Part shown: positions 35,370 through 46,894 of the stretch, in pieces
Position numbering within the stretch: the stretch's first letter is position 1
How the letters are laid out: the number at the start of each line of letters is the position of its first letter
Position numbers and translations under genes: made by a program
DNA from: Sphingomonas sp. IC081
GTDB taxonomy: Bacteria > Pseudomonadota > Alphaproteobacteria > Sphingomonadales > Sphingomonadaceae
Assembly: GCF_006874585.1 (NCBI RefSeq)
Contig: NZ_CP029761.1
Location: 569,001-633,000, forward strand
Length of the DNA stretch: 64,000 nt
Reading direction: 5' to 3'
Notes under the pieces: generated by a model
Told to the model about the DNA's origin: nothing
Databases searched by the model: none
Seen by the model: only the letters and a program-made list of their open reading frames with translations

Positions 35370-35909
35370 ATGGATCGTCAGCCGGTCCTCGAAGGGGACC
35401 GGCTGGTCCTGCGTCCCCTTCGTTCAGACGATTGGGACGCACTCTACGCGGTAGCCTCCGACCGCGAGATCTGGGCGGTTCACCCCGCCCACGATCGCTG
35501 GCAGGAACCGGTGTTCCGCCAGTTCTTTGCCGACGCTCTGGAGGGCGGCGGCGCTTTTGCCATTATCGACCAGCAGAGCGGGGCCGTGATCGGCTCCAGC
35601 CGCTATGGCCCGCCCGAGGGCGACGAGATCGAGATCGGCTGGACTTTCCTTGCTCGTGCCCACTGGGGCGGCGGTTTCAACGCCGAGATGAAGCGCCTGA
35701 TGCTGGCCCACGCGCTCACGCATTTTGAGCGGGTGATCTTCAAGGTCGGCGCGCAGAACGTGATCTCGCGCAAGGCCATGGAGCATATCGGCGGGCGGCT
35801 GACCGACCGCTCGTTCGAGCGCGAGACTTGCGGTGTGGTGGGCGTGCATGTGATCTATGAGATCACGCGCGAGAGTTTCGCGGCGGGGCCTTTGAAGAAC
35901 AAGGGATAG
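35370..35909 (+). CDS. GNAT family N-acetyltransferase (RimJ/RimL-like)
   Basis: The 179-residue protein begins DRQPVLEGDRLVLRPLRSDD, the usual start of RimJ/RimL-type acetyltransferases. It has the acetyl-CoA-binding segment WTFLARAHWGGGFNAEMKRL and the later HIGGRLTDRSF strand. The start codon is separated from the aminotransferase stop by a single base. The acceptor is unknown and could be a protein N-terminus or a small molecule. Confidence 0.88.
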   Translation: MDRQPVLEGDRLVLRPLRSDDWDALYAVASDREIWAVHPAHDRWQEPVFRQFFADALEGGGAFAIIDQQSGAVIGSSRYGPPEGDEIEIGWTFLARAHWGGGFNAEMKRLMLAHALTHFERVIFKVGAQNVISRKAMEHIGGRLTDRSFERETCGVVGVHVIYEITRESFAAGPLKNKG

Positions 35910-35910
35910 A

Positions 35911-36089
35911 GCAGGGGGTTAATACCCCCTGCACCCCCAATACCGTCTGCGTTGCGCGCGCGGATTCGGGGCGCGCTCCTTGCGGCGCAGCCAATATGTC
36001 TCCCGGCGCAGCCATGGGCGCGCAGGGGATAGCGCGGGGCACCACGAAGACGGTACTGGGGGTGCAGGGGGCTATGCTCCCCTGCTTTT
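35911..36089. repeat. GC-rich inverted-repeat element with terminator-like end
   Basis: A hairpin (GCAGGGGGT at 35911-35919 with 35924-35932) opens the element. A 24-bp arm at 35925-35948 is repeated inverted at 36048-36071 with one mismatch. The interior about 100 bp is GC-rich with shorter palindromes. At the right end GCAGGGG (36064-36070) pairs with CCCCTGC (36079-36085), followed by TTTTACTC, a plausible plus-strand terminator for the aminotransferase-GNAT operon. Confidence 0.65.
36064..36089 (+). terminator. Rho-independent terminator of the aminotransferase-GNAT operon
   Basis: A 7-bp GC stem (36064-36070 with 36079-36085), an 8-nt loop and a following TTTT tract lie at the right end of the inverted-repeat element, facing the convergent riboflavin genes. 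Confidence 0.6.
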
Positions 36090-36102
36090 ACTCTTCAATC
36101 CT

Positions 36103-36720
36103 TCACCCCCGCAGCGACTGCATCCGCTGCAGATACCGCGCCAGCACGTCGATTTCGAGGTTCACCCCGTCGCCCGCCTTGAGCGCGCCGATGGTGGTGA
36201 CTTCGGCGGTGTGCGGGATGATGTTGAGCATGAAGTGGCAGCTGCCGTCGCTCTGGTCGGCGACGTCGTTCACGGTCAGCGAGACGCCGTCCACCGTGAT
36301 CGAGCCCTTGGGGGCGAGGTAGGGCGCCAGTTCTGCCGGAGCGGCGATCACGAAGCGCAGCGAATCGCCTTCGGGCGTGATGCTGGCCACGGTGCCGACG
36401 CCGTCGACATGGCCGGTGACGATGTGTCCGCCCAGTTCGTCGCCCAGCTTGAGCGCCTGTTCGAGGTTCAGCGAGGTGCCTTCGGTCCAGCGTCCGGGGA
36501 CGGTGCGCGCGACCGATTCGGCGGAAATCTGCACCGCGAACCAGGCATCGCCTTCGCGGCCGCCTTTGTCGATGACGGTGAGGCACACGCCCGAGCAGGC
36601 GATCGAGGCGCCCATGGCGATCCCGGCAGGGTCCCAGGGGCAGGTGATGACGGCGCGCAGGTCGCCCGACTGGCGGGCTTCGCGGATCTGGCCGACGGCG
36701 GTGACTATTCCGGTGAACAT
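36103..36720 (-). CDS. ribE: Riboflavin synthase, alpha subunit
   Basis: The 205-residue protein starts [20 protein letters not shown] and contains the two internally repeated lumazine-binding barrels (MGASIACSGVCLTVIDKGG and KGSITVDGVSLTVNDV). It dismutates 6,7-dimethyl-8-ribityllumazine to riboflavin. The gene overlaps the 3' end of ribD by 16 bp, so the two are one operon. No FMN riboswitch is visible upstream of the operon. Confidence 0.95.
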   Translation of the reverse strand: MFTGIVTAVGQIREARQSGDLRAVITCPWDPAGIAMGASIACSGVCLTVIDKGGREGDAWFAVQISAESVARTVPGRWTEGTSLNLEQALKLGDELGGHIVTGHVDGVGTVASITPEGDSLRFVIAAPAELAPYLAPKGSITVDGVSLTVNDVADQSDGSCHFMLNIIPHTAEVTTIGALKAGDGVNLEIDVLARYLQRMQSLRG

Positions 36721-37676
36721 AGGCTGCTTTCGTAGACTTCGAGGGTGTCGCTGCCAAGCCGCCGCCGCGTGGTCAGCGACCAGCGGCCGTGGGCATCGGC
36801 AAGGCGGGCGAGGCCGTAGTCACCGAGCGCCGGGCGGCCGCCGACCAGGATCGGCGCGCGGTAGAGCAGCAGGCGATCGACCAGTCCGGCGGCGAGGAAG
36901 GCCGTGGCGGTGACCGCGCCGCCCTCGACAAAGAGGTGCTGCACGCCTTCCATCGAGGTAATCGCCTCGGGCGAGGGCAGGGCGCGCCAGCCGTCGGGCG
37001 CTGCGCCGCGGGTCAGCACCCAGCGTTCGGGGCTGCGCGCGGCAAGGCCGGGCAGGCGCACGTCGAGGCGCGGGTTGTCCGCCCGCAGGGTGCCGCCGCC
37101 GACCAGGATGGCATCGGCTTTGGCGCGCATGGCGTGGGTGTGGGCGCGGGCCTGGGGCCCGGTGATCCACTGGCTCTCGCCGTTCGCCATGGCCATGCAG
37201 CCGTCGAGCGAGAGCGCCAGCTTCAGCGTCACTTCGGGGCGGCCGAGGCGCTTGGAAACGAGGTAGCCGGACAGGCTGCGCGTGCAGGCGGGCGAGGGCA
37301 GGTACTCGGCCTCGATCCCGGCCGCGCGGATGCGGGCGAGGCCTTCGCCGGAGGTGCGCGGATCGGGGTCCATGCAGCCGATCACCACGCGCGCCACGCC
37401 CGACGCGCAGACAAGGTCGGCGCAGGCGGGGCCGCGGGCGGACTGGTGGGCGCAGGGTTCGAGAGTGACGTAGAGCGCGGCGCCGTGCGCCGCCTCGCCG
37501 GCGGCGGCGAGGGCCACGGCTTCGGCATGGGGGCGACCGCCCGGCTGGGTCCAGCCGCGTGCGATGACTTTGCCATGCTTGACCAGAAGCGCGCCGACGC
37601 CCGGATTGGGGCGGCTCAGCGGTCGCGCCCGCGCGGCCAGCGCCGCGGCCGCCGCGAGCCAGCGGGCGTCGCTCAC
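36705..37676 (-). CDS. ribD: Bifunctional riboflavin deaminase/reductase RibD
   Basis: The 323-residue protein joins an N-terminal deaminase to a C-terminal reductase. The zinc site is H50-A-E52 in [11 protein letters not shown], with cysteines C75 and C85 in [16 protein letters not shown]. The spacing is one residue longer than the common PCxxxxxxxxC form. The reductase shows [15 protein letters not shown] and [20 protein letters not shown]. It performs steps two and three of riboflavin synthesis. Its ATG overlaps the stop of the preceding membrane protein gene by 4 bp. Confidence 0.95.
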   Translation of the reverse strand: MSDARWLAAAAALAARARPLSRPNPGVGALLVKHGKVIARGWTQPGGRPHAEAVALAAAGEAAHGAALYVTLEPCAHQSARGPACADLVCASGVARVVIGCMDPDPRTSGEGLARIRAAGIEAEYLPSPACTRSLSGYLVSKRLGRPEVTLKLALSLDGCMAMANGESQWITGPQARAHTHAMRAKADAILVGGGTLRADNPRLDVRLPGLAARSPERWVLTRGAAPDGWRALPSPEAITSMEGVQHLFVEGGAVTATAFLAAGLVDRLLLYRAPILVGGRPALGDYGLARLADAHGRWSLTTRRRLGSDTLEVYESSLCSPE

Positions 37677-38200
37677 TGCTGTTGCTGGGTCTGGGATTGT
37701 GCTGACGCGTCGGACGCGGCCGGTTGTTCGTCGTACTTGGGCATCGTCACGCCTTCGGGCAGCTTCGGCGCGCCGATGCGCTTGGCCTCGGCGGCCTTGC
37801 GGGCGGCTTCGTCGGCCTCGGCCTCGCGCGCGATCTTGTCCACGTCCATCCCCGAATAGCGGCCGATCACCTTGTACATCTCGCGCACGTCCTTGTCGCG
37901 GCGGGCGAGTTCGGCGGCCCAGGCTTCCTTGCGCTTCTGGTTGTCGAGGTTGGAGGCCATGATCTCCGCATCGCTGCGGTGTTCGGGCAGCACGGTGATC
38001 CAGGTCACCTTGGGCGGCAGGTGCGGGCCCTTGGCCTCCTGGTTCACCATCAGGTAGAACACGCCGAAAGTGCAGGCGGCCGAAACCGCGGCGATGCGCC
38101 AGCGGTTATGCCCGGCCTGCTTCCAGACCGCGCGGAAATCCGCGATCATGCCGACGGGATTGACGTCTTTCCAGTATCCGGTGCGCTTCAGTAGACCCAT
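37673..38200 (-). CDS. Conserved single-span membrane protein upstream of ribD
   Basis: The 175-residue protein has one hydrophobic span ([17 protein letters not shown] near residues 36-52). A long charged helix ([20 protein letters not shown]) and a glutamine-rich tail follow. I do not recognise the family, but the N-terminus [20 protein letters not shown] looks like a conserved cytoplasmic motif. It is the first gene of the rib operon by overlap. Its role is unknown. Confidence 0.78.
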   Translation of the reverse strand: MGLLKRTGYWKDVNPVGMIADFRAVWKQAGHNRWRIAAVSAACTFGVFYLMVNQEAKGPHLPPKVTWITVLPEHRSDAEIMASNLDNQKRKEAWAAELARRDKDVREMYKVIGRYSGMDVDKIAREAEADEAARKAAEAKRIGAPKLPEGVTMPKYDEQPAASDASAQSQTQQQQ

Positions 38201-38280
38201 GGGCCGCTATGTAGGCGTTTAAGTGCTGTTTGAAAATCCGCCGTGGGCGGATTTTAGCGGCACCGGCCCACTGCCCCAAA

Positions 38281-38300
38281 CTCGTCACGGATGTGACGAG
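38281..38300 (-). terminator. Short hairpin terminator of the metallopeptidase gene
   Basis: CTCGTCAC and GTGACGAG form an 8-bp stem with a 4-nt loop, followed on the minus strand by TTTGGGG. It lies 24 bp beyond the metallopeptidase stop. Confidence 0.5.
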
Positions 38301-38323
38301 CCCATCAAACAAAAGACAGAACG

Positions 38324-39049
38324 CTACCCGAAGGGTACATAGAGACTGCGGCCCTTTTCCTTCAGCCAGCGATTGGCCGAAGGCACGCTGCCTTCGAAGA
38401 TTTTTGCCAGGAAGGCATGGAACGCGGGCGAGTGATCGAAGTGGACCAGATGCGCCACTTCATGGGCGACGACCGAGCGGCGCACCGAATCGGGGGCCAT
38501 GATGAGCCGCCAGTTGATGCGGATCGAGCCGTCCGCCGCGCAGGAGCCCCAGCGGCGATTGGCGCTCGACAGCGCGAGCGCGGGCACGGCTTGCCCGGCC
38601 ACGGCACAGTAATGCTCCAGATCGTCCGCCAGCAGCGTGCGCGCCTCGGTTTCCAGCCAGCGCTTGAGCCGGGCGGGCAGCGAGGATTCCGGGCCGCCTA
38701 CCAGCAACTCGCCATCATCGGGCACCGGGCGGCGAGGGTAGGCGGCGTCGTGGCGCAGGACCAGCACCTCGCCCCGGAAGGAAAGGGGGGTGCCGTCGGC
38801 CAGCGGCCGTGCCTCGGGTAGCGCCTCGATCTGGATCGCCAGCCAGGACCGCTTGGACTGGGCGAAGGCGACGGCATCCTCGGTGCGGGTCCAGCGCGGG
38901 ACCGAGATGCGGATCTCGCTGCCGTCGGGGGCGAGCCGCATGGTCATGCGCCGGGCATTGGCAAGGCGGCGGATCAGGATGGGCACTTGCCGTCCGGCGA
39001 TCTCGACCACCGGGTCCTCGTCGGGAGCGCGGCGCAGCCAGTCGAGCAC
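38324..39049 (-). CDS. YgjP-like zinc metallopeptidase
   Basis: The GTG at 39049 has AGGAGAG upstream and lies two bases after the stop of the preceding gene, giving 241 residues. The C-terminal half contains RWGSCAADGSIRINWRLIMA and the zinc site HEVAHLVHFDHSPAFH, typical of the YgjP/DUF45 family (PF01863). There is no signal peptide. Substrates of this family are unknown. It is cotranscribed with the YcgN-type gene. Confidence 0.88.
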   Translation of the reverse strand: MLDWLRRAPDEDPVVEIAGRQVPILIRRLANARRMTMRLAPDGSEIRISVPRWTRTEDAVAFAQSKRSWLAIQIEALPEARPLADGTPLSFRGEVLVLRHDAAYPRRPVPDDGELLVGGPESSLPARLKRWLETEARTLLADDLEHYCAVAGQAVPALALSSANRRWGSCAADGSIRINWRLIMAPDSVRRSVVAHEVAHLVHFDHSPAFHAFLAKIFEGSVPSANRWLKEKGRSLYVPFG

Positions 39050-39051
39050 GC

Positions 39052-39567
39052 CTATCGGCTCTCCTGTTCGCCGGCCCAGGGGGCGGGGCCCTCGGCCTCG
39101 ATCTCCCAGTCCTCCATCTCGTCCTCGCCATAGGGCCAGACGATGTGGTTCTCGAGCGGGCCCGCCACCGTCTCGCTGATCGCCTTGCCGGCGACGGACA
39201 TGCCCGCCGCGTGCACGGAATTGCGGTCGCCGCTGACGAGATAGTGCCATTCGGGCAGCGGATCTCCGTCCGCGCGCAGACGGTAGGCGCAGCTTGGCGG
39301 CAGCCACGAGAGCCTGCCCGCCGATTCCGGGGTGAGCTTGAGGCAATCGGGCACGACCTTGCGGCGCCCCGGATAGTCGCTGCACTGCGCGGTCTTGAGG
39401 TTCAGCAGCTTGCAGGCGACATTGGTGTGGTAGATCTCGCCGGTGTCGGCATCTTCCACCTTGTGCAGGCAGCACTGTCCGCAGCCGTCGCACAGGGCTT
39501 CCCACTCGCCGCGGTCGAGGGTGTGGAGCGGCCGCTCCCAGAAGGGTCGTTCCCCGTTCGTCGTCAT
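39052..39567 (-). CDS. YcgN family cysteine-cluster protein
   Basis: The 171-residue protein shows the UPF0260 pattern: [16 protein letters not shown] near residue 25, [20 protein letters not shown] near residue 49 and [14 protein letters not shown] near residue 91. The CxxCxxCC arrangement suggests a metal or iron-sulfur cluster. The function is unknown. It is conserved across proteobacteria. Confidence 0.93.
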   Translation of the reverse strand: MTTNGERPFWERPLHTLDRGEWEALCDGCGQCCLHKVEDADTGEIYHTNVACKLLNLKTAQCSDYPGRRKVVPDCLKLTPESAGRLSWLPPSCAYRLRADGDPLPEWHYLVSGDRNSVHAAGMSVAGKAISETVAGPLENHIVWPYGEDEMEDWEIEAEGPAPWAGEQESR

Positions 39568-39586
39568 GATGGCGCGAATTCTACGC

Positions 39587-40228
39587 TCAGTTCACCCATT
39601 TGGCGAGTTCGCCGGCCACTGCCTCGGGGCCCTTGTCCACCGGAAGCATGGCGATCGGCTTGCCGTCCGGGTCCATCAGGTAGGCGATGCGGCTGTGGTC
39701 CATCAGGTATCCGCCGGGCGTGTTCTCGCCCTTCTTGTAGTAGACCGCGAAGGCATCGGCGGCCTGCTTGACCTGCGCGGCGCTGCCGGTGAGGCCGAGC
39801 AGGCGCGGGCCGAAGGCGCCGGACCACTGGCCGACGATCTCGGGCGTGTCGCGCGCGGGATCGATGGTGACGAAGATCGGCTGCACCTTGGCGGCGGCGG
39901 CCGCATGGTCCCTGGTGAAGAGCGCAAAGCCCTTCATCATCGCCTGGACGTCCATCGGGCAGGCATCCGGGCAGAAAGTATAGCCGAAGTAGACGATGCG
40001 CCACTGGCCCTTGAACGAATCCCAGGTATGCGGTTTGCCGGCCTTGTCGAAGAGCGTGAACGGCCCGCCGATTTCCGCGCCCTCGAGCGGCGGATGCTCC
40101 TCGCGGCCCTGTCCGCAGGACGCCAGCGGCACGGCGCAGGCCAGGGCCAGGCCCAGCATGGGCGCGGATGTGGAAACGGCAAGCAGCCGGCGAAACGGGG
40201 AAAGGTAGGTCATGGCGCCGCGCTTCAT
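39587..40228 (-). CDS. SCO1/SenC family copper-binding lipoprotein
   Basis: The 213-residue protein has a lipobox ending at C38 (ACAVPLASC). The thioredoxin-like SCO fold follows with CPDAC (C86 and C90) and a conserved histidine in [16 protein letters not shown] proteins deliver copper to the CuA centre of cytochrome c oxidase in the periplasm. A start at MTYLSPF (40213) is possible. No oxidase genes are nearby. Confidence 0.92.
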   Translation of the reverse strand: MKRGAMTYLSPFRRLLAVSTSAPMLGLALACAVPLASCGQGREEHPPLEGAEIGGPFTLFDKAGKPHTWDSFKGQWRIVYFGYTFCPDACPMDVQAMMKGFALFTRDHAAAAAKVQPIFVTIDPARDTPEIVGQWSGAFGPRLLGLTGSAAQVKQAADAFAVYYKKGENTPGGYLMDHSRIAYLMDPDGKPIAMLPVDKGPEAVAGELAKWVN

Positions 40229-40344
40229 GCTCTGCTAGAGCCGCGCGTGCAAGGGTGCGATTTGACGGCGCATCGGGGCTGGCGTCGGAGACGGACGGGC
40301 CGCCCGGACGGCGCCGTGGACCCAGTCTGGAAGGATAATCAAAC

Positions 40345-40986
40345 GTGTCGAAGACGATCTCCGGGAACGCCACAGGGTTTTCGCGCCGGATCCTCGCTGC
40401 GGGGCTGGCTGCACTCGCGGCGGGCATGACGCTCGCCTCGCCTGCCCATGCCGATTACTCGGAAGGCTACAAGTTCCTCGAATCGGTCAAGAAGAAGGAA
40501 GGCGAAAAGGTCGAGAAGGCGCTGATGGAGAACAGCCAGATCGTCAACGCCAAGGACGTGACGACCGGCGAGACCGGCCTGCACATCGTCACCCAGCGCC
40601 GCGACCTCACCTGGCTGGCCTACCTCATCGGCAAGGGCGCCAACGTGAATGCGTCGGACGACCATGGCCGCACCCCGCTGCAGCTGGCCGTCAGCCTCGG
40701 CTGGCGCGAAGGCGTGGCGCAGCTGCTCGATGCCAAGGCCCAGCCCGATCCGACCAACGACGCGGGCGAGACGCCGTTGATCTTCGCGGTGCACCGCAAG
40801 GACGTCGACATGGTCAAGACCCTGCTCCAGGCCGGTGCCAGCGCCGATCGCGCCGACAACTCGGGTCGCAGCGCGCGCGAGTATGCCAATGTCGAGGCGG
40901 GCAAGACCAGCCAGCTGGCGCAAGTGATCGAGCAGTTCGGCGCCAAGGGCAGCAAGCCCAAGGCGGTTTACGGACCCGTGATGTAA
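40345..40986 (+). CDS. Exported ankyrin-repeat protein
   Basis: From a GTG at 40345 the protein is 213 residues with a signal peptide (ILAAGLAALAAGMTLASPAH, then AD). Three to four ankyrin units follow (TGETGLHIVTQRRDLTWLAY, DDHGRTPLQLAVSLGWREGV, NDAGETPLIFAVHRKDVDMV). It is probably periplasmic and mediates protein contacts. Its partner is unknown. It reads divergently from the SCO gene and precedes the COQ9 gene by 67 bp. Confidence 0.87.
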   Translation: MSKTISGNATGFSRRILAAGLAALAAGMTLASPAHADYSEGYKFLESVKKKEGEKVEKALMENSQIVNAKDVTTGETGLHIVTQRRDLTWLAYLIGKGANVNASDDHGRTPLQLAVSLGWREGVAQLLDAKAQPDPTNDAGETPLIFAVHRKDVDMVKTLLQAGASADRADNSGRSAREYANVEAGKTSQLAQVIEQFGAKGSKPKAVYGPVM

Positions 40987-41053
40987 CCGTGGGGCACCAC
41001 GCCGTGGCGGAATACTGGCCGGCCGGATGGTGCCGGCGCGAAGGAACAGAGTG

Positions 41054-41719
41054 ATGGAAGAACCTCAGACGCTGGAGGCGCTGCGGCGCCAGCTTGCCCC
41101 GGCCATCGCCGATGCCGCGGCATTCGACGGCTGGAGCGTGAAGGCGGTGGACGAGGCCGCGCGCCTCGCCGGGGTCGATCCCGAACTGGCCCGTTATGCC
41201 TTCGCGGAAGGCCAGATGGCGATGATCTCGGCGTGGATCGCCCATGTCGATGCCGAGATGGCGCGCAGCGTCCCGGCGGCCTCGCTGGCCGGACTGCCGA
41301 TTCGCGAGCGGATCCGCCGTCTCGTCATGGCCCGGCTCGATGCCGTGGCCGGACGCGAGGAAGCGCTCAGCCGGGCGCTGGCGGTCATGGCGATGCCGCG
41401 CAACGTGCTCGCCGCCACGCGCCTGGGCTGGCACAGCGCGGATGCCATGTGGCGTCTCGCCGGCGATACCGCCACCGATTACAACCACTATACCAAGCGG
41501 GCGATCCTCGGCGCGATCTATGCCGCCACGCTCAAGGTCTTTGCCAGCGACACCAGCGAGGATGCGGTCGGCCCCAAGGCCGAGACCCGCGCGTTCCTCG
41601 ACCGCCGGATCGAGGGCATCATGCGTTTCGAGAAGGCCAAGGCGCAATGGCTGCGCCCGAGCGAGGAGCGGATCAGCCTGGTGCGGCTGATGGGGCGCCT
41701 GCGCTATCCGGCGCGCTGA
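41054..41719 (+). CDS. COQ9 family protein
   Basis: The ATG at 41054 has AAGGA upstream and gives 221 residues. The sequence shows the COQ9 pattern (FDGWSVKAVDEAARLAGVDP, a TetR-like helical fold, and DTATDYNHYTKRAILGAIYA). COQ9 proteins bind isoprenoid lipids and assist ubiquinone hydroxylation. The annotated frame could start nine codons earlier, but the ribosome binding site supports 41054. Confidence 0.9.
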   Translation: MEEPQTLEALRRQLAPAIADAAAFDGWSVKAVDEAARLAGVDPELARYAFAEGQMAMISAWIAHVDAEMARSVPAASLAGLPIRERIRRLVMARLDAVAGREEALSRALAVMAMPRNVLAATRLGWHSADAMWRLAGDTATDYNHYTKRAILGAIYAATLKVFASDTSEDAVGPKAETRAFLDRRIEGIMRFEKAKAQWLRPSEERISLVRLMGRLRYPAR

Positions 41720-41859
41720 TCCGCTGGCGGTGGCCTTGTGCTGCCGGGTTTCGCTGTTTCCTGCCTTTTCGATTGCAGGAATAGCGACAGACATGTCCGG
41801 TTAAGCGGGCTATTGCGAACAAGTTGCAATTGAATCGGTAATCTGGCAGCGCAGCCCGC

Positions 41860-42173
41860 ATGACTCTCGACCAGCTTCCTATCGGCCAGTACGCCCGCAT
41901 CGTTTCGGTGGACTGGAATGCCCTCGTTGAAGAGGAGGCGCGCCGCCTGCGCGCGCTCGGGCTAGAGGAGGGCGCGCGGGTCTCGATCGCGCATCGCGGG
42001 ATCTTTGTCGGCCGTGACCCGGTCGCCATTGCCATCGGCCGCATGATCGTGGCGGTGCGCCGCGCCCACGCCCGCGCGATGACCGTGCTGCCGCTCGACA
42101 AGGTCCAGGCCGAACCCGAAACCGATGAGGCCGCCGTCGCTGCCGGCACGCCCACCAGTTCAGGAGTGGCCGC

Positions 42174-42177
<4 letters not shown>
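41860..42177 (+). CDS. feoA: FeoA family ferrous-iron transport protein
   Basis: The 105-residue protein has the SH3-like FeoA core (RRLRALGLEEGARVSIAHRG, AIAIGRMIVAVRRAHARAM). It is longer than the usual 75 residues because of an alanine- and threonine-rich C-terminal tail. Its stop overlaps the feoB start by 4 bp. FeoA modulates the FeoB GTPase-transporter. Upstream at 41813-41829 an inverted repeat TTGC-N9-GCAA could be an iron-responsive operator, but I cannot match it to a known Fur or Irr box. Confidence 0.88.
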
Positions 42178-44014
<1,837 letters not shown>

Positions 44015-44018
<4 letters not shown>

Positions 44019-44283
44019 GCGGCGTGGACAAATTCCTCGAGGTCACGATAGCCCCCATGTGCCCCCCGGCGAGGCGCGCGGACGCGGGAAGAGTGGTTCT
44101 CTTTCAAGGCCGTGCAACGCTGCCGGGGGGCAAATGGGGGCTACCCCGAAGGGGCCGGACCAAAACCCGCCACTTCGGCGTCGGTTCGGCTTGAACTATC
44201 GACATAGTCCTGCGCCTCATCTCCTTGAATTGACGGGTTTTGCCTCCGGTCGTGACCTCGAGGAATTTGTCCACGCCGCCTAG
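44015..44283. repeat. Structured element A (269 bp), branched palindrome beginning at the feoB stop
   Basis: The outer stem pairs 44015-44048 with 44250-44283 over 34 perfect base pairs; both ends read CTAG followed or preceded by GGCGGCGTGGACAAATTC. Inside, 44049-44070 pairs with 44122-44143 (21 of 22), GGAAGAG at 44087-44093 pairs with 44099-44105, CCCC/GGGG pair at 44144-44154, 44155-44169 pairs with 44234-44249, and ACTAT/ATAGT close a CGAC loop at 44195-44208. The second copy at 47380-47649 keeps all of these stems with different sequence. No credible protein is encoded. Confidence 0.9.
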
Positions 44284-44380
44284 CAAACCGGGCCTGTAGA
44301 AAACCGGGGGCTTCAGACTCGCATCGCCGGCCCCCATTCGCTACCCCGTTCGCCAAGATTCAGAAGAAAGCGATTCCATC

Positions 44381-44971
44381 ATGGCAGGCAGCGTCAACAA
44401 GGTCATTCTGATCGGCAACCTGGGTGCCGATCCCGAGGTGAAGTCGTTCCAGAACGGCGGCCGCATCGCCAATCTGCGCATCGCGACCTCGGAAAGCTGG
44501 AAGGACCGCGCCACTGGCGAGCGCAAGGAACGCACCGAGTGGCACTCGGTGGTGATCCAGAGCGAAGGTCTGGTCGGCGTGGTCGAGCGGTTCCTGCGCA
44601 AGGGTTCGAAGATCTACATCGAAGGCCAGCTGCGCACGCGCAAGTGGCAGGACCAGAACGGTAACGACCGCTACACCACCGAAGTCTCGGTTGGTGGCGT
44701 CGGCGGCGTGCTGACGATGCTGGACGGCGCGCAGGGCGGCGGCGGCGGTGCCCGTGGCGGTTCCGGCGGCGGCTGGAACGAAGGCGGTTCCTCGGGCGGC
44801 GGCTACGGCGGCGGTGGCCGTTCGGGCGGCGGTTCGTCGGGCGGCAACGAATGGGGCCGTTCGGGCGGTTCGTCGGGCGGCTCTTCGGGCGGCGGCGACG
44901 AATGGGGCCGCACGCCTTCGTCCTCGGGCGGCGGCTTCGGCGACGACCTCGACGACGACATCCCGTTCTGA
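44381..44971 (+). CDS. ssb: Single-stranded DNA-binding protein
   Basis: The 196-residue protein has the OB fold ([40 protein letters not shown]). A long glycine/serine-rich linker follows, then the acidic tail DDLDDDIPF that recruits replication and repair partners. It coats single-stranded DNA. A strong terminator follows. Its upstream region contains structured element A. Confidence 0.96.
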   Translation: MAGSVNKVILIGNLGADPEVKSFQNGGRIANLRIATSESWKDRATGERKERTEWHSVVIQSEGLVGVVERFLRKGSKIYIEGQLRTRKWQDQNGNDRYTTEVSVGGVGGVLTMLDGAQGGGGGARGGSGGGWNEGGSSGGGYGGGGRSGGGSSGGNEWGRSGGSSGGSSGGGDEWGRTPSSSGGGFGDDLDDDIPF

Positions 44972-45001
44972 TCGGCTTTTGCCGGACCGTATCGAAGCAA
45001 G

Positions 45002-45027
45002 AAGGCAGCGGAAACGCTGCCTTTTTT
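45002..45027 (+). terminator. Rho-independent terminator of ssb
   Basis: AAGGCAGCG and CGCTGCCTT form a 9-bp stem around GAAA, followed by a run of six T residues ending at 45027. Confidence 0.93.
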
Positions 45028-45253
45028 GTGCCCGGCGCGGTTGGTGCGCCCGGCGGACAGGCCGGGGAGGCGATGCCGGTTAGGCGTTTGCGCGCTCCAA
45101 GGCGCTTTCCACTACATGATTGCCCCTAGCATGGGGTCTGCCAATCCTTTGCAAATACCGGATAAATCGCTCTCTTGCAGATCGCCTTTGGCACGCTGCG
45201 CGCCAGATCCGGCGCAAGTCAGGATCCAGGGACTGGCTTCGGGAAGGGCAGGC

Positions 45254-46711
45254 ATGTTCGATTGGTTCGAGAAAGAGGCTCCGATCCGCGCCAAGTTCCG
45301 GGCGCTGCTCTATCTTCACGGGCTCTGGGGGCTGGTGGGCCTGCTTGGGGCTGCCCTTGCCGCATTCGGCTGGATGATCCCCGGAATCGGCTGCGCGGTT
45401 CTGGCGCTGGCGGGCGGGCTGGTGACGGTCCGGATCAGCGGCAGGCTGATCTGCGACCCTTATGTCGAGACCGTGGTGCGCATGGAGGCGCTGGCGGGCG
45501 GCGATCTTTCCAGTCCCATCCGCTTCACCGACCACAACGACTGCGTGGGCCGCATGACCAAGGCCATGGCGGTGTTTCGCGACAATGCCGCGCAAGTCCA
45601 GCGCAGCGCGGGCGAACAGCAGGCCGTGGTCGAGGGGCTCGAACGCGGCCTTTCGGCGATCGAGCAGGGCGACATGACCACCCAGCTCGCCCAGCCTTTC
45701 GCCGCGGCCTATGAAGGTCTGCGCGCGAGTTTCAACCGCACCGTAGGCGGTCTCGAGGGGAGCATGGGGCAAGTGGTCGCCTCGGCCGAATGCGTGCGCT
45801 CGGGCTCGGCGGAGATCCGCGCCGCCTCGGACGACCTGGCCGAACGTACCGAACTGCAGGCCGCAACGCTGGAGCAGACCACGGCCTCGATGAAGCATGT
45901 GACCGGCATGGTCGGCGAGACTGCCCGCAGCGCGGCCGACGTGCGCAACGCGGTGACCGCCGCGCACGGCGATGCCGACGAGGGTGCCTCGGTTGTACGC
46001 AGTGCCATCACGGCGATGGCGGCGATCGAGAAGAGTTCGCTGGAGATCAACCAGATCATCGACCTGATCGACGGTATCGCCTTCCAGACGAATCTCCTGG
46101 CGCTCAATGCCGGGGTCGAGGCAGCGCGCGCGGGCGATGCCGGCAAGGGGTTTGCCGTTGTCGCCAACGAAGTGCGGGCACTGGCCCAGCGTTCCTCCGA
46201 CGCCGCGCGCGACATCCGCGCGCTCATCACCAATTCCTCCACCCAGGTGAGCCAGGGGGTTGACCTGGTCGGGCAGACCGGGCGCATGCTGGAGCGCATC
46301 GGCACGAAGATCGCCGAGGTGAACGCACTGGTCGATGCCATCGCCAAGGGCGCGGAACTGCAGGCCGATACCCTGGGCGACATCGGCAAGGCCGTGATCA
46401 ACATGGACCAGATGGTCCAGCAGAACGCCGCCATGGTCGAGCAGACCGCGGCGGCCGCCCGCAGCCTGGCCTCCGAGGCCGAGCAACTCTCCGGACTGAC
46501 CGGGCGCTTCCGGCTGAAAGGGGGCGCCAAGGCCTCGTCTCGCCGCGCGGCGTCGTCGCCATCGGTGCCGTCGCTACCGGTTTCGGTGCCGGGGGGCAGT
46601 GCCTCCGAGCGCCCGGCCAGCCCGGCGCCGCGCCTTGCGGCGCTGCCGCCGGTCAGCGGCAATCTTGCCCTGAGCCCGGCCGCTTCGGGGGATGACTGGG
46701 CCGAATTCTAG
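45254..46711 (+). CDS. Methyl-accepting chemotaxis protein without a periplasmic domain
   Basis: The ATG at 45254 (GGGAAGGGCAGGC upstream) gives 485 residues. Two closely spaced spans (residues of about 18-60) leave almost no periplasmic domain. HAMP-like segments and a signalling domain follow, with the conserved tip [20 protein letters not shown] and the adaptation-type helices. The C-terminus is a serine/proline-rich tail ending DDWAEF, perhaps a tether. It should sense an internal or membrane-derived cue and signal to CheA. No other chemotaxis gene is in the window. Confidence 0.92.
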   Translation: MFDWFEKEAPIRAKFRALLYLHGLWGLVGLLGAALAAFGWMIPGIGCAVLALAGGLVTVRISGRLICDPYVETVVRMEALAGGDLSSPIRFTDHNDCVGRMTKAMAVFRDNAAQVQRSAGEQQAVVEGLERGLSAIEQGDMTTQLAQPFAAAYEGLRASFNRTVGGLEGSMGQVVASAECVRSGSAEIRAASDDLAERTELQAATLEQTTASMKHVTGMVGETARSAADVRNAVTAAHGDADEGASVVRSAITAMAAIEKSSLEINQIIDLIDGIAFQTNLLALNAGVEAARAGDAGKGFAVVANEVRALAQRSSDAARDIRALITNSSTQVSQGVDLVGQTGRMLERIGTKIAEVNALVDAIAKGAELQADTLGDIGKAVINMDQMVQQNAAMVEQTAAAARSLASEAEQLSGLTGRFRLKGGAKASSRRAASSPSVPSLPVSVPGGSASERPASPAPRLAALPPVSGNLALSPAASGDDWAEF

Positions 46712-46894
46712 GGCGGAGTTTTAGGACCGAATTTCAGGGCCCCGATCCGATCGGCCGCGTCCCGCTTCCGAAAACTGCAAGTGCCGGGCAGGGATCAGCA
46801 ATGTTATCTCACAATCGCAAGGTCTAAGGCGGCGCCAGCGCTGCCCGGCCCTATACCTCCTCCGGGCGGCGCACCGGCTATCCGAGGTTTGATC

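Noticed and set aside
36103..38200. FMN riboswitch before the riboflavin genes
   Set aside because: The region upstream of the first gene (38201-38323) lacks the conserved FMN-aptamer blocks, and the genes overlap with no room for a leader.
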